From Roseomonas sp. (GTDB lineage Bacteria; Pseudomonadota; Alphaproteobacteria; Acetobacterales; Acetobacteraceae): a DNA stretch of 36,362 nucleotides. The stretch covers positions 1 to 36,362 of the forward strand of contig JADCGA010000071.1 of NCBI GenBank assembly GCA_020249265.1. The letters are read 5' to 3'. Under the pieces are notes generated by a model. It was not told the origin of the DNA, did not search any database, and saw only the letters and a program-made list of their open reading frames with translations. The position numbers were made by a program, and so were the translations under genes. Shown piece by piece: positions 26,409 through 34,314 of the stretch (position 1 is its first letter; the number at the start of each line of letters is the position of its first letter).

Positions 26409-28495
26409 GCGCCACAGCACGCATCGGCGTTGATGTCGGTGGCACCTTCACCGATTTTGTGTTGCATGATCCAGCGCGCAATCTGGTGGCGACCGGCAAG
26501 CGGCTGACCACGCCAGATGATCCATCGGAAGCGATTGTCGCCGGCATTGCACGCTTGCTGGAAGAAACCGGCCTCAAGCCCGCCGATTTGCACAGTATTG
26601 TGCATGGCACGACGCTGGTGACGAATACCATCATCGAACGCACCGGCTGCAAGGTGGGCTTGCTCACCACAGATGGCTTCCGCGATTCCATCGAGATCGG
26701 GCGCGAAATCCGCTATGATTTATACGATCTTTTCCTGGAAGCACCGCCCACGCTGGTGCCGCGCCATTTGCGCCTGGAAGTGCCCGAACGCTTGGATGTT
26801 CGAGGCCAAATACTGCTGCCCCTGGATGAAGCCGTACTAATCGCCGCCGCGCGCCAATTGGTGGAGGTTGAAAAGGTTGAAGCCCTGGCGATTGGCTTTC
26901 TGCATGCCTGGCGCGACCCGCGCCATGAACGCCGCGCGGCGGAGGTGATACGCAGGCTTTATCCTGATCTGGCCATGACACTTTCATCCGCCGTGGCGCC
27001 GGAAATCCGCGAATTTGAACGCATTAGCACGGCTTGCGCCAATGCCTATGTGCAGCCACGCATGCAACGTTATCTGGCGAAGCTTGAAGCATCCCTCGCC
27101 GCGATGGGCGTGACGGGGGCGCTTTATGTGATGCTCTCGGGCGGTGGCATTGCTTCCGTGCAGGAGGCGAAGGATTACCCGATCCGGTTGATTGAAAGTG
27201 GGCCGGCGGCGGGGGCCATGGCGGCATCATGGCTCGCGCAACGCGCCGGGCTGGATCAGGTGATTTCCTATGACATGGGCGGCACCACGGCCAAGATGTG
27301 CCTGATCCAGAATGGCGCGCCGGACCGTAAATTCGATTTCGAAGCGGGGCGCGTGCGGCGCTTCCAAAAGGGTTCCGGCCTGCCGTTAAAAGTATCCGTG
27401 GTGGATATGATCGAAATCGGCGCGGGCGGAGGTTCCATCGCGCGGGTTGATCCCGCTTCCGGGCTGATGAAGGTCGGGCCGCGCAGCGCCGGCGCCAAGC
27501 CGGGGCCGATCTGCTACGGGCGCGGCGGGGTTGAGCCCACCGTCACCGATTCCGATCTGGTGCTGGGCCGGCTTGATCCCGCCTATTTCTTGGGTGGCGA
27601 AATGGCGCTTGATCTGCCCGCCGTGACGCGCGCCGTGAGTGGTGACCTTTCAGCGAAGCTCGGCGTGAGTGCCGATGATGCCGCGCTTGGCATTCGCCGC
27701 ATTGTGGATGAGACCATGGCGGCGGCAACGCGCATGCATATGGCAGAAAAGGGCCGCGACCCGCGCCGCTTTACGCTGATTGCCTTTGGCGGCGCAGGGC
27801 CGGTGCATGCGTGTGATTTGGCAAGGCTGCTCAAGATCAAGCGCGTACTGGTGCCACTCGGCGCTGGTGTGGCTTCCGCGATTGGCTTTCTGGTGGCGCC
27901 GCCCGCGACTGATTTGGTGCGCAGCCTGGTCGGGCGGTTGGAGAGGCTCGATTGGGCGAAAATTGCCGCGCTTTATGCCGAGATGGTTGCGGAAGCGCGC
28001 GGCCTGCTGCTGGGCGCCGGCGCTGATCCTGCTGATATCATCTACAAACCGGCGGCAGATATGCGCTATGTCGGCCAGGGGTTTGAAATCCCCGTGCCGA
28101 TGCCAAGCCTTGCGCCGGGACAGGATGATGTCGCCGCCATCGCGGAGAATTTCCTCGCTGCCTATCGGGAACGCTTCGGCCGCGCCCTGGATGGGCTGCC
28201 GATTGAAGCGCTGACCTGGCGGCTCGCGGCTTCTGCACCCGGGCGCGATATCGCCATGGAAGGCGCGCAACAGGCCGAGGCAGGCGAAGCGCAACGCGGC
28301 AGCCGGCGCGCGCTGTTTGAAGGCCATGGCTGGTGCGATTGCGCGGTTTATGACCGGTATCGCTTGGCGCCCGGTGCCGCTTTCGCTGGCCCGGCGCTGG
28401 TGGAAGAACGCGAATCAACCTGCGTTATTCCACCTGGGGCACTGGTTTCCGTGGACAGGCATCGCAATCTCATCATTGAATTGAGCCAAAGCTGA
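26405..28495 (+). CDS. Hydantoinase/oxoprolinase family protein (subunit A)
   Basis: The 696-residue A subunit has the ASKHA-type ATPase fold that activates the amide by phosphorylation. Phosphate-1 motif is IGVDVGGTFTDFVL near the N-terminus, an IVHGTTLVTNTIIER segment follows at about 62-76, then a SGGGI motif and a second phosphate motif DMGGTTAKMCL. Further typical segments are GAGGGSIARVD, PGPICYGRGG, IAFGGAGPVHAC and ADMRYVGQGFEI. The full length is usual for HyuA; 5-oxoprolinase of yeast or mammals is a fusion of A and B. The ATG overlaps the B-subunit stop by 4 bases, so equal expression is likely. A TctC-type receptor follows 11 bases downstream, suggesting that the substrate is imported or sensed by this receptor. 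Confidence 0.94.
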   Translation: MSATARIGVDVGGTFTDFVLHDPARNLVATGKRLTTPDDPSEAIVAGIARLLEETGLKPADLHSIVHGTTLVTNTIIERTGCKVGLLTTDGFRDSIEIGREIRYDLYDLFLEAPPTLVPRHLRLEVPERLDVRGQILLPLDEAVLIAAARQLVEVEKVEALAIGFLHAWRDPRHERRAAEVIRRLYPDLAMTLSSAVAPEIREFERISTACANAYVQPRMQRYLAKLEASLAAMGVTGALYVMLSGGGIASVQEAKDYPIRLIESGPAAGAMAASWLAQRAGLDQVISYDMGGTTAKMCLIQNGAPDRKFDFEAGRVRRFQKGSGLPLKVSVVDMIEIGAGGGSIARVDPASGLMKVGPRSAGAKPGPICYGRGGVEPTVTDSDLVLGRLDPAYFLGGEMALDLPAVTRAVSGDLSAKLGVSADDAALGIRRIVDETMAAATRMHMAEKGRDPRRFTLIAFGGAGPVHACDLARLLKIKRVLVPLGAGVASAIGFLVAPPATDLVRSLVGRLERLDWAKIAALYAEMVAEARGLLLGAGADPADIIYKPAADMRYVGQGFEIPVPMPSLAPGQDDVAAIAENFLAAYRERFGRALDGLPIEALTWRLAASAPGRDIAMEGAQQAEAGEAQRGSRRALFEGHGWCDCAVYDRYRLAPGAAFAGPALVEERESTCVIPPGALVSVDRHRNLIIELSQS

Positions 28496-28506
28496 AGGAG
28501 GCTTCC

Positions 28507-29487
28507 ATGCATTCCATCCATCGCCGCGTGGTTCTAGCTGGGCTACTGGCCGCGCCCGCACTACGCCACGCCTCGGCGCAGGAAGCCTGGCCCGCGCGCC
28601 CGGTGCAGATCATCAATCCCTGGCCGGCAGGTGGGTCTTCCGACACCATGGCGCGGCTTTTCGCGCAGCGCTTCACCGCGGCGTTCGGGCAGCAATTCGT
28701 GGTGGATAATCGCGCCGGCGCTTCGGGCACAATCGGGCATGGCGCAGTCGCCCGCGCGCGGCCAGATGGCTATACGCTGCTATTCGCGACCAATAGCACC
28801 TATGCCATCGCGCCCCATCTGATCAGCCCCCTGCCCTATGATAATCGCGCGGGCTTTACGGGCATCAGCCTGGTGGGGCGCACGCCGCAGGCGCTTTGCG
28901 TGCATCCTGGCTTGCCGGTGAATGATATCGCGGAATTCCTGGCCTATGTGCGCGCCAGGCCAGAACAGGTTTCCTTCTCCTCAGCCGGGATTGGCGCATC
29001 AAGCCATTTGGCGAGTGAAATGCTGATGGCGATTGCGGGGCTCAAGATGCTGCATGTGCCCTATCGTGGTGGTGCGCCTTCCATGCAGGCCGTGGTGGCT
29101 GGCGAGACGCAAATGTCCTTCATTGATGCGGTATCATCCCTGCCGCATCGCGCCGCGGGGACGCTGAAATTGGTGGCGGTGGGCACCGCGACGCGGTCTT
29201 CGCTATTGCCAGAACTGCCGACGCTGGCGGAATCAGGTGTGACGGGTTTTGATTCCTCGACCGATATGGCGCTGATGGGGCCGGCGGGCCTATCCAGCGT
29301 GGTGGTGGAACGGTTGGCGGGCGCGGTGCGCGCGGCGGTGGATGACCCGGCCTTTCGCCAGCAAATGATCACACAAGGGACAGAGCCGATTGGCGATAGC
29401 CCGGCAGAGTTTGATGAGTATTGGACGCGGGAGCTTGCCAAATGGGGCGAGGTGATCCGGAGCCGGGGGATACGCGCGGCGGGGTAG
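28507..29487 (+). CDS. Tripartite tricarboxylate transporter receptor (TctC/Bug family) of the oxoprolinase operon
   Basis: This 326-residue receptor has a signal peptide (HRRVVLAGLLAAPALRHASAQ) and the Bug hallmarks WPARPVQIINPWPAGG, VVDNRAGASGTIG, RPDGYTL, FSSAGIGASSHLA and LHVPYRGGAPSMQAVVAGE. GGAGG lies 6 bases before the ATG. The 11-base gap to hyuA means they share a transcript; this is the strongest context clue to ligand in the window, pointing to a cyclic amide or related acid used by HyuAB. The ligand itself is not known. No tctA or tctB follows, and the next gene is recA with its own promoter. Confidence 0.92.
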   Translation: MHSIHRRVVLAGLLAAPALRHASAQEAWPARPVQIINPWPAGGSSDTMARLFAQRFTAAFGQQFVVDNRAGASGTIGHGAVARARPDGYTLLFATNSTYAIAPHLISPLPYDNRAGFTGISLVGRTPQALCVHPGLPVNDIAEFLAYVRARPEQVSFSSAGIGASSHLASEMLMAIAGLKMLHVPYRGGAPSMQAVVAGETQMSFIDAVSSLPHRAAGTLKLVAVGTATRSSLLPELPTLAESGVTGFDSSTDMALMGPAGLSSVVVERLAGAVRAAVDDPAFRQQMITQGTEPIGDSPAEFDEYWTRELAKWGEVIRSRGIRAAG

Positions 29488-29550
29488 GTTCAACAAGACG
29501 TCAGGCAAATAGCTGAGCAAAATAAGAGTTTTGGTCTCCCGATTATCTTT

Positions 29551-29565
29551 GTTCTATTTTTGTTC
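29551..29565 (+). promoter_or_regulatory. LexA (SOS) box upstream of recA
   Basis: The site GTTCTATTTTTGTTC has the direct-repeat form GTTC-N7-GTTC that LexA binds in Alphaproteobacteria. It lies 177 bases before the recA ATG. A possible -35 TTGCCA begins one base downstream (29566-29571) with CATCTT 17 bases further as a weak -10, so LexA binding here would block RNA polymerase. The box agrees exactly with the known consensus; the promoter elements are tentative. Confidence 0.85.
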
Positions 29566-29742
29566 TTGCCAAACCCCTAACTGTCCGGCATCTTTCACTT
29601 GCACCGAATCGAGGCCTCAGGGCCTTGTGGCGGGGCGCTGACGAATTTTCTGGTCTCCCTGCCATAAGTTGTGGTAGTTGCGGCCAAAATCGCGTTATGG
29701 TTGAAATTATCGCAAGTTACTCAACAGCATTAGGGGTGCAGC

Positions 29743-30789
29743 ATGGATAAGGGAAAAGCGCTCGACGCAGCGCTCAGCCAGATCGAAAGGGCCTTCGGCA
29801 AGGGCTCCATCATGCGCCTCGGCGCCAAGCAATCCCAGCAGGGCGATATTGAGGTTATATCCTCAGGCTCGCTTGGGCTTGACCTGGCGCTTGGGATTGG
29901 CGGCCTGCCCAAGGGGCGTATTGTTGAAATCTACGGGCCGGAATCCTCAGGTAAAACGACGCTCGCGTTGCATGTGATTGCGGAAGCGCAGAAGCGCGGC
30001 GGCACCTGCGCCTTTGTGGATGCAGAACATGCGCTCGACCCCGGCTATGCCAGGAAGCTTGGCGTGGATGTGGACAATCTGTTGATCAGCCAGCCCGATG
30101 CCGGCGAACAGGCACTTGAAATCGCGGATACGCTGGTCCGTTCCGGCGCGGTTGATGTGCTGGTGGTCGATTCCGTCGCGGCGCTGGTGCCGCGGGCGGA
30201 ATTGGAAGGCGAAATGGGCGATACCCATGTCGGGCTGCATGCGCGGCTGATGTCGCAGGCGCTCCGCAAGCTCACGGGTTCGGTTTCCAAATCCAATACG
30301 CTGCTGATTTTCCTGAACCAGATCCGCCTGAAGATCGGGGTGATGTTCGGCAATCCGGAAACCACCACGGGCGGCAATGCGCTGAAATTCTACGCCTCGA
30401 TCCGCATGGAAATCCGCCGCATCGGCGCCATCAAGGAACGCGATGAGGTGACGGGTAACCATACCCGCGTGAAGGTCGTGAAGAACAAGATGGCCCCCCC
30501 CTTCCGAGAGGTGGAATTCGACATCATGTATGGTGAGGGCATCAGCAAGCTTGGTGAGCTCATTGATCTTGGCGTGAAGGCCAGTATTGTTGAGAAATCG
30601 GGTGCCTGGTTCTCCTGCGATAGTCAGCGCATTGGCCAGGGGCGTGAAAACGCCAAGAATTTCCTGCGCGAACATCCGGATATGGCGGCTTCCATCGAAC
30701 AGCGCATTCGTGGCCAGGCCGTCGTATTGTCTGAGAAGATGCTCTCCGGCGATGTAACCGAAGAAGAAGAAAAGGCGGCGGCTGAGTAG
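29743..30789 (+). CDS. recA: RecA recombinase
   Basis: The 348-residue RecA binds single-stranded DNA, catalyses strand exchange and activates LexA self-cleavage in the SOS response. The ATP-binding GPESSGKT is at 65-72, Walker B-like [19 protein letters not shown] lies in the centre, and [28 protein letters not shown] and the acidic C-terminal EEEEKAAAE tail are all normal for RecA. The length matches the alphaproteobacterial form. AGGGGT is 5 bases before the ATG. It is a single gene preceded by an unusually long leader (about 255 bases) holding the SOS box, and faces a minus-strand receptor gene. Confidence 0.98.
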   Translation: MDKGKALDAALSQIERAFGKGSIMRLGAKQSQQGDIEVISSGSLGLDLALGIGGLPKGRIVEIYGPESSGKTTLALHVIAEAQKRGGTCAFVDAEHALDPGYARKLGVDVDNLLISQPDAGEQALEIADTLVRSGAVDVLVVDSVAALVPRAELEGEMGDTHVGLHARLMSQALRKLTGSVSKSNTLLIFLNQIRLKIGVMFGNPETTTGGNALKFYASIRMEIRRIGAIKERDEVTGNHTRVKVVKNKMAPPFREVEFDIMYGEGISKLGELIDLGVKASIVEKSGAWFSCDSQRIGQGRENAKNFLREHPDMAASIEQRIRGQAVVLSEKMLSGDVTEEEEKAAAE

Positions 30790-30798
30790 CCGTCTGCG

Positions 30799-30831
30799 AA
30801 AAAGGCGTGACCCGGCTTATCGGATCACGCC
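30799..30831 (-). terminator. Terminator of the minus-strand receptor gene, between recA and the receptor
   Basis: Arms GGCGTGA (30804-30810) and TCACGCC (30825-30831) with an inner CCG/CGG pairing form a hairpin. On the minus strand it is followed by TTTTTCG, so it should end the receptor transcript just 11 bases after its stop. The plus side has no T-run (CCCTGCCCG), so any role in recA termination is weaker. Confidence 0.7.
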
Positions 30832-30841
30832 CCCTGCCCGC

Positions 30842-31807
30842 TTAATCCGCGTAAGCGCCGGCGGCCTCAATGATGGGCCGCCAGCGATCCACTTCCTCGG
30901 CCACGAAGCGGCGATGGAAGGCGATGGAAGCGCGCTCATCCGAAGGTACATCGGTCAGCAGATCAGCGAAGCGCTGACGGAGCCTTTCTTCCCGCAAGGC
31001 CATACGCAGTGCGGCTGAGATATGTTCCTGGATCGGTTCCGGCGTGCCGGCGGGGGCGTAGAGCCCATGCCAGGTGGACATGGCAATGCTGGGCGATCCG
31101 GCCTCGGCAGTGGTGGGAACACTCGGCAAGCCAGCAAGGCGCGCTGGGCTGCTCACGGCAAAAACCTTCACGCGATTGTCGCGGATATAGGGCACTGTGT
31201 TCGTCGCCTGATCGCAAAGAATATCAATGCGCCCGGCCATGAGTTCGGCAATGGCGGGGGCGGTGCCGCGGAAGACCACCGTGGTTGCCTTGGCGCCTGC
31301 GGCCTGTTGCACCAATAGCCCGCAGAGATTGGCCGCGGAGCCGATACCAGCAGTTGCCAAATTGATCACATCGCCCTTGCGGCCCAATTCCGCCATCACT
31401 TCCCGCAGATTGGCTGCCGGGAAATCGAGCCGGGTGATCACTGTCATGGCAGCGTCGGAGACTATGCCAAGCGGCGCGAAGCTGCCCGGCACCTGATACG
31501 GCAGGCGGCGGAACAAGGTGGCACTCGCAGCCATGCCGATGTTATTGATCATCAACGTATAGCCATCCGGGCGGGATTGGGCCAAACGCTGCGGCCCCAC
31601 CACGGAACCACCAATGGCCTCCACCACCACGGATTGGCCGACATGCCGGCTAAGACTATCGGCGACGATGCGGGTGATGGTGTCGGTCGGGCCACCTGCG
31701 GCACCGGCGGCGATGATGGTAATGGGGCGCGCGGGAAAGGCCTGGGCATGGACGCTAGGGGCGACGAGCATGGCTGCCCCGGCGACAATAATCTGGCGGC
31801 GCTTCAT
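30842..31807 (-). CDS. Tripartite tricarboxylate transporter receptor (TctC/Bug family)
   Basis: This 321-residue receptor has a signal peptide (MKRRQIIVAGAAMLVAPSVHAQA), then FPARPITIIAAGAAGG, RPDGYTL, LATAGIGSAANLCGLL and VVFRGTAPAIAELMAGRID. It departs from its relatives in the window in two places: the usual P-x-P-x-G-G loop is AAGAAGG, and the ENRPGAGG loop is replaced by VEAIGGSVVG. Both loops contribute to the ligand site in Bug structures, so a different ligand is likely. AGGAGG lies 5 bases before the ATG. The gene is divergent from dctQM across a 224-base gap and convergent with recA. Confidence 0.9.
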   Translation of the reverse strand: MKRRQIIVAGAAMLVAPSVHAQAFPARPITIIAAGAAGGPTDTITRIVADSLSRHVGQSVVVEAIGGSVVGPQRLAQSRPDGYTLMINNIGMAASATLFRRLPYQVPGSFAPLGIVSDAAMTVITRLDFPAANLREVMAELGRKGDVINLATAGIGSAANLCGLLVQQAAGAKATTVVFRGTAPAIAELMAGRIDILCDQATNTVPYIRDNRVKVFAVSSPARLAGLPSVPTTAEAGSPSIAMSTWHGLYAPAGTPEPIQEHISAALRMALREERLRQRFADLLTDVPSDERASIAFHRRFVAEEVDRWRPIIEAAGAYAD

Positions 31808-32031
31808 GGTTTCCTCCTGCTTTGGCCGGGCGGGCCTGTTCCCTCGCCCCTGGCAGCGACGATCCTGGCAGGCCCGCGCTATGGTGCGAAGGGGGCAGGT
31901 TACCGAAATCTCACACGCCCACCCCCTTGAGGCTGTTTCCTTTTTCTGAAGCCTCCGGTAGCTTGACTTTAAACAGTAAAGAACCCCGCCACCCGAGCGG
32001 GGCGGAAGTTCCAACAGGGGGTACTCGCTTC
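31808..32031. promoter_or_regulatory. Divergent promoter region with hairpin, between receptor gene and dctQ
   Basis: This 224-base region separates a minus-strand receptor gene from dctQ. It contains a hairpin CCCCGC/GCGGGG (31984-31989 and 31997-32002, 7-base loop) and a looser inverted repeat GAGGCT/AGCCTC (31929-31934 and 31950-31955). The hairpin is followed by a T-rich stretch only on the minus strand, where no gene ends. Its role is unclear. A TTGACT (31963-31968) may be a -35, but I found no convincing -10 at normal spacing. Confidence 0.4.
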
Positions 32032-32577
32032 ATGGCGCCACTCTTGGCGTTCAGTCGCTTTGTCGACTGGATCAATCAAGGCTTCGGCAAGGTCTGCGAC
32101 TGGCTTGTGCTGCTTGCCGTCCTCGTCAGCTCCGTCAATGCCATGATGCGCTACGGCTTCGACATAAGCTCCAACGCCTGGCTTGAGCTGCAATGGTATA
32201 TGTTCGCCACCATCGTCATGCTCGGTGCCAGCTATACACTGAAGAAGAACGAGCATGTGCGGGTGGATATCCTGTACATGAACCTATCGCGGCGTGGTCA
32301 AATCCTGCTGGATATCGCGGGCATTATCGTCTTCCTGCTGCCGGCCTGCATCCTGATTGGCTGGCTTTCCTGGCCCTTCTTTATGCAGTCCTTCCATATG
32401 AATGAATGGTCCAGCAATGCCGGCGGCTTGTTGCGCTGGCCGGTGAAATTCCTGATCCCCCTCGGCTTTGGCCTGCTGACGTTGCAGGGCATTTCTGAAC
32501 TCATCAAGCGCGTGGCGGCGCTGCGGGGCCATGACATCCCTGACCTTGAAGCCCATTACGAGAGGCCAGTGCAATGA
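32032..32577 (+). CDS. TRAP transporter small permease (DctQ family)
   Basis: The 181-residue membrane protein fits DctQ, the four-helix small subunit of TRAP transporters for organic acids. Hydrophobic helices start near LVLLAVLVSSVNAMM and ELQWYMFATIVMLGASYTL, followed by the family KKNEHVRVDI motif, then LLDIAGIIVFLLPACILIGWLSW and FLIPLGFGLLTLQGISELI. The ATG at 32032 gives the normal length; longer frames upstream would add residues unlike DctQ. Its stop overlaps the dctM start as ATGA, which indicates co-translation. The matching receptor is probably the convergent dctP at 34315-35418. Confidence 0.9.
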   Translation: MAPLLAFSRFVDWINQGFGKVCDWLVLLAVLVSSVNAMMRYGFDISSNAWLELQWYMFATIVMLGASYTLKKNEHVRVDILYMNLSRRGQILLDIAGIIVFLLPACILIGWLSWPFFMQSFHMNEWSSNAGGLLRWPVKFLIPLGFGLLTLQGISELIKRVAALRGHDIPDLEAHYERPVQ

Positions 32578-34178
32578 TACCTTTGGAATGGATGCCGCCG
32601 CTGATGTTTGCGGGGCTGATTGTATTCTTGATCATTGGCTTTCCGGTGGCATTTTCGCTCGCGTCTGTGGGCCTGTTCTTCGGCATGATTTCCATGGCGC
32701 AGGGCTTTTTCACCATAGACTTCATGCAAGCCATACCGGGGCGCATTTTCGGCAGTATTCTGGCCAATGATTTGTTGCTCGCCATTCCCTTCTTCACGCT
32801 CATGGGCGCGATATTGGAAAAATGCGGGCTGGCGGAAGATATGCTGGAAAGCATGGGGCAATTATTCGGCCCGATGAAGGGCGGCCTTGGCTATTCGGTC
32901 ATTATTGTGGGCTTCATCCTGGGCGCCATTACCGGCACGGTTGCCGCGCAGGTGATCGCCATGGCGCTGATCACCATGCCGGTGATGATGCGCTATAACT
33001 ATAATATCCGATACGCGACCGGCGTGCTTGCTGCATCCGGCACCATCACGCAGCTGGTGCCGCCTTCGCTGGTGCTGGTGGTATTGGCCGACCAGTTGGG
33101 ACGGTCCGTGGGTGATATGTACCTCGGCGCTTGGGGGCCTTCGCTGCTGCAAATCGCGCTTTTCGCGCTCTATACGTGGTTCCTGACAATCATTCGCCCG
33201 CAGGATTTGCCGCCGGTGCCGCGCACCCTTACGGGCCGGCCGCTCCTGATCAAATGCATGTGGGGTATTATCCCCGCTGCCGTTCTGATCTTCCTGGTGC
33301 TCGGCACCATTATGTTGGGCCTCGCAACACCGACCGAAGCCGGTGCGCTGGGTACGGTTGGTGCCATCATCCTGGCGGTGTTGCGCAATACAAAAATGAC
33401 CAAGATGGATCAGACGGCCTATGCCGCCGGCTTGATCGCCGTAGCCTGCTGTCTGGTCGCTGCCTACACGGTCGGCATGAAGACTGTGCCGTTTCGCATC
33501 AGCTTCTCCGTATTCTTTGCAGCGGTGATTTGGCTCTGCTGGCGTGCCTGGCAGGACAAGGCGCTGCATGATTTGATTGTGGAGGGCATGCGTTCGACCA
33601 TGCGCATTACCTCCATGGTCGCTTTCATTGTGGTGGGCGCGACCTGCTTTTCCATTGTGTTTGCCGGCGTGGATGGCAATCTTTGGGTGGAACATGGTCT
33701 GACCAGCCTGCCGGGCGGCGTTTGGGGCTTCCTGATCGCAGTCAATCTGTTGGTCTTCTTCCTGGCCTTCTTCCTCGATTTCTTCGAAATCGCCTTCATC
33801 ATCGTGCCCATGCTGGCGCCAGTGGCGCAGAAGCTGCTGACCCCGGTGGTGGGCGCGGATGCGGCGCTGATTTGGTTTGGCGTGATGCTTTGCGTGAATA
33901 TGCAGACCAGCTTCATGCATCCGCCCTTCGGCTTCGCGCTGTTCTACCTGCGTAGCGTTATTCCAAAGACCATCAGCAGCGCGGATATCTATTGGGGTGC
34001 CATCCCCTGGGTGGGCTTGCAGCTTATCATGGTGGCGATCGTGATTTTCATGCCGATCACGGTCACCTTCTTCCTCGATAAACCGCACGGTATTGATCCA
34101 AGTACGGTCAGAATTGAGGTCGCGCCGCCACCCGAGGAGGATGATCTACCACCGCCAAGCTTCGGGCCAGCCAGGTAA
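32574..34178 (+). CDS. TRAP transporter large permease (DctM family), long form
   Basis: This 534-residue protein is the large, multi-helix subunit that carries ion-driven transport in TRAP systems. It contains GFPVAFSLASVGLFFG, the RIFGSILANDLLLAIPFFTLMGAILEKCGLAEDML region, SGTITQLVPPSLVLVVLADQLG and, towards the C-terminus, LVFFLAFFLDFFEIAFIIVPMLAPVAQKLL and PPFGFALFYLRSV. Many DctM proteins are about 430 residues; this one has an extra segment of about 100 residues in the middle (about 255-350) predicted to add two or more helices. Long forms are typical of the TRAP class annotated for mannitol or chloroaromatic compounds. The C-terminal tail is Pro/Glu/Asp-rich. It overlaps dctQ by 4 bases and is followed by a strong terminator. 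Confidence 0.92.
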   Translation: MIPLEWMPPLMFAGLIVFLIIGFPVAFSLASVGLFFGMISMAQGFFTIDFMQAIPGRIFGSILANDLLLAIPFFTLMGAILEKCGLAEDMLESMGQLFGPMKGGLGYSVIIVGFILGAITGTVAAQVIAMALITMPVMMRYNYNIRYATGVLAASGTITQLVPPSLVLVVLADQLGRSVGDMYLGAWGPSLLQIALFALYTWFLTIIRPQDLPPVPRTLTGRPLLIKCMWGIIPAAVLIFLVLGTIMLGLATPTEAGALGTVGAIILAVLRNTKMTKMDQTAYAAGLIAVACCLVAAYTVGMKTVPFRISFSVFFAAVIWLCWRAWQDKALHDLIVEGMRSTMRITSMVAFIVVGATCFSIVFAGVDGNLWVEHGLTSLPGGVWGFLIAVNLLVFFLAFFLDFFEIAFIIVPMLAPVAQKLLTPVVGADAALIWFGVMLCVNMQTSFMHPPFGFALFYLRSVIPKTISSADIYWGAIPWVGLQLIMVAIVIFMPITVTFFLDKPHGIDPSTVRIEVAPPPEEDDLPPPSFGPAR

Positions 34179-34200
34179 ATCCTGGCCAGCTCCTCAACGC

Positions 34201-34232
34201 AAAACCCCATGGCGAAACGCCATGGGGTTTTT
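34201..34232 (+). terminator. Strong intrinsic terminator of dctQM (bidirectional in form)
   Basis: A 14-bp perfect stem AAAACCCCATGGCG/CGCCATGGGGTTTT (34201-34214 and 34218-34231) with an AAA loop is followed by TTTTTC. It lies 22 bases past the dctM stop. The A-run on its left gives it U-rich flanks in both directions. Confidence 0.95.
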
Positions 34233-34254
34233 CATTGCCAAAAAATTCAGCCAC

Positions 34255-34287
34255 AAAAAATCCGGTCAGGTGCGACCACCTGACCGG
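34255..34287 (-). terminator. Intrinsic terminator of the minus-strand dctP gene
   Basis: A perfect 11-bp stem CCGGTCAGGTG/CACCTGACCGG (34262-34272 and 34277-34287) with a 4-base loop is followed on the minus strand by ATTTTTTGTGG. It lies 27 bases after the dctP stop and 30 bases from the facing dctM terminator. The two hairpins isolate the convergent genes from each other. Confidence 0.92.
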
Positions 34288-34314
34288 TTCCAACAAACCA
34301 AATACGCGGCTGGA

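Noticed and set aside
31984-32002. Hairpin before dctQ as a riboswitch
   Set aside because: Only a single 6-bp stem with no conserved riboswitch core; no known class matches by eye.
32862-34088. Minus-strand 408-codon frame opposite dctM
   Set aside because: His/Gln/Arg/Asp-rich product mirrors the hydrophobic codons of dctM on the opposite strand; not a plausible protein.
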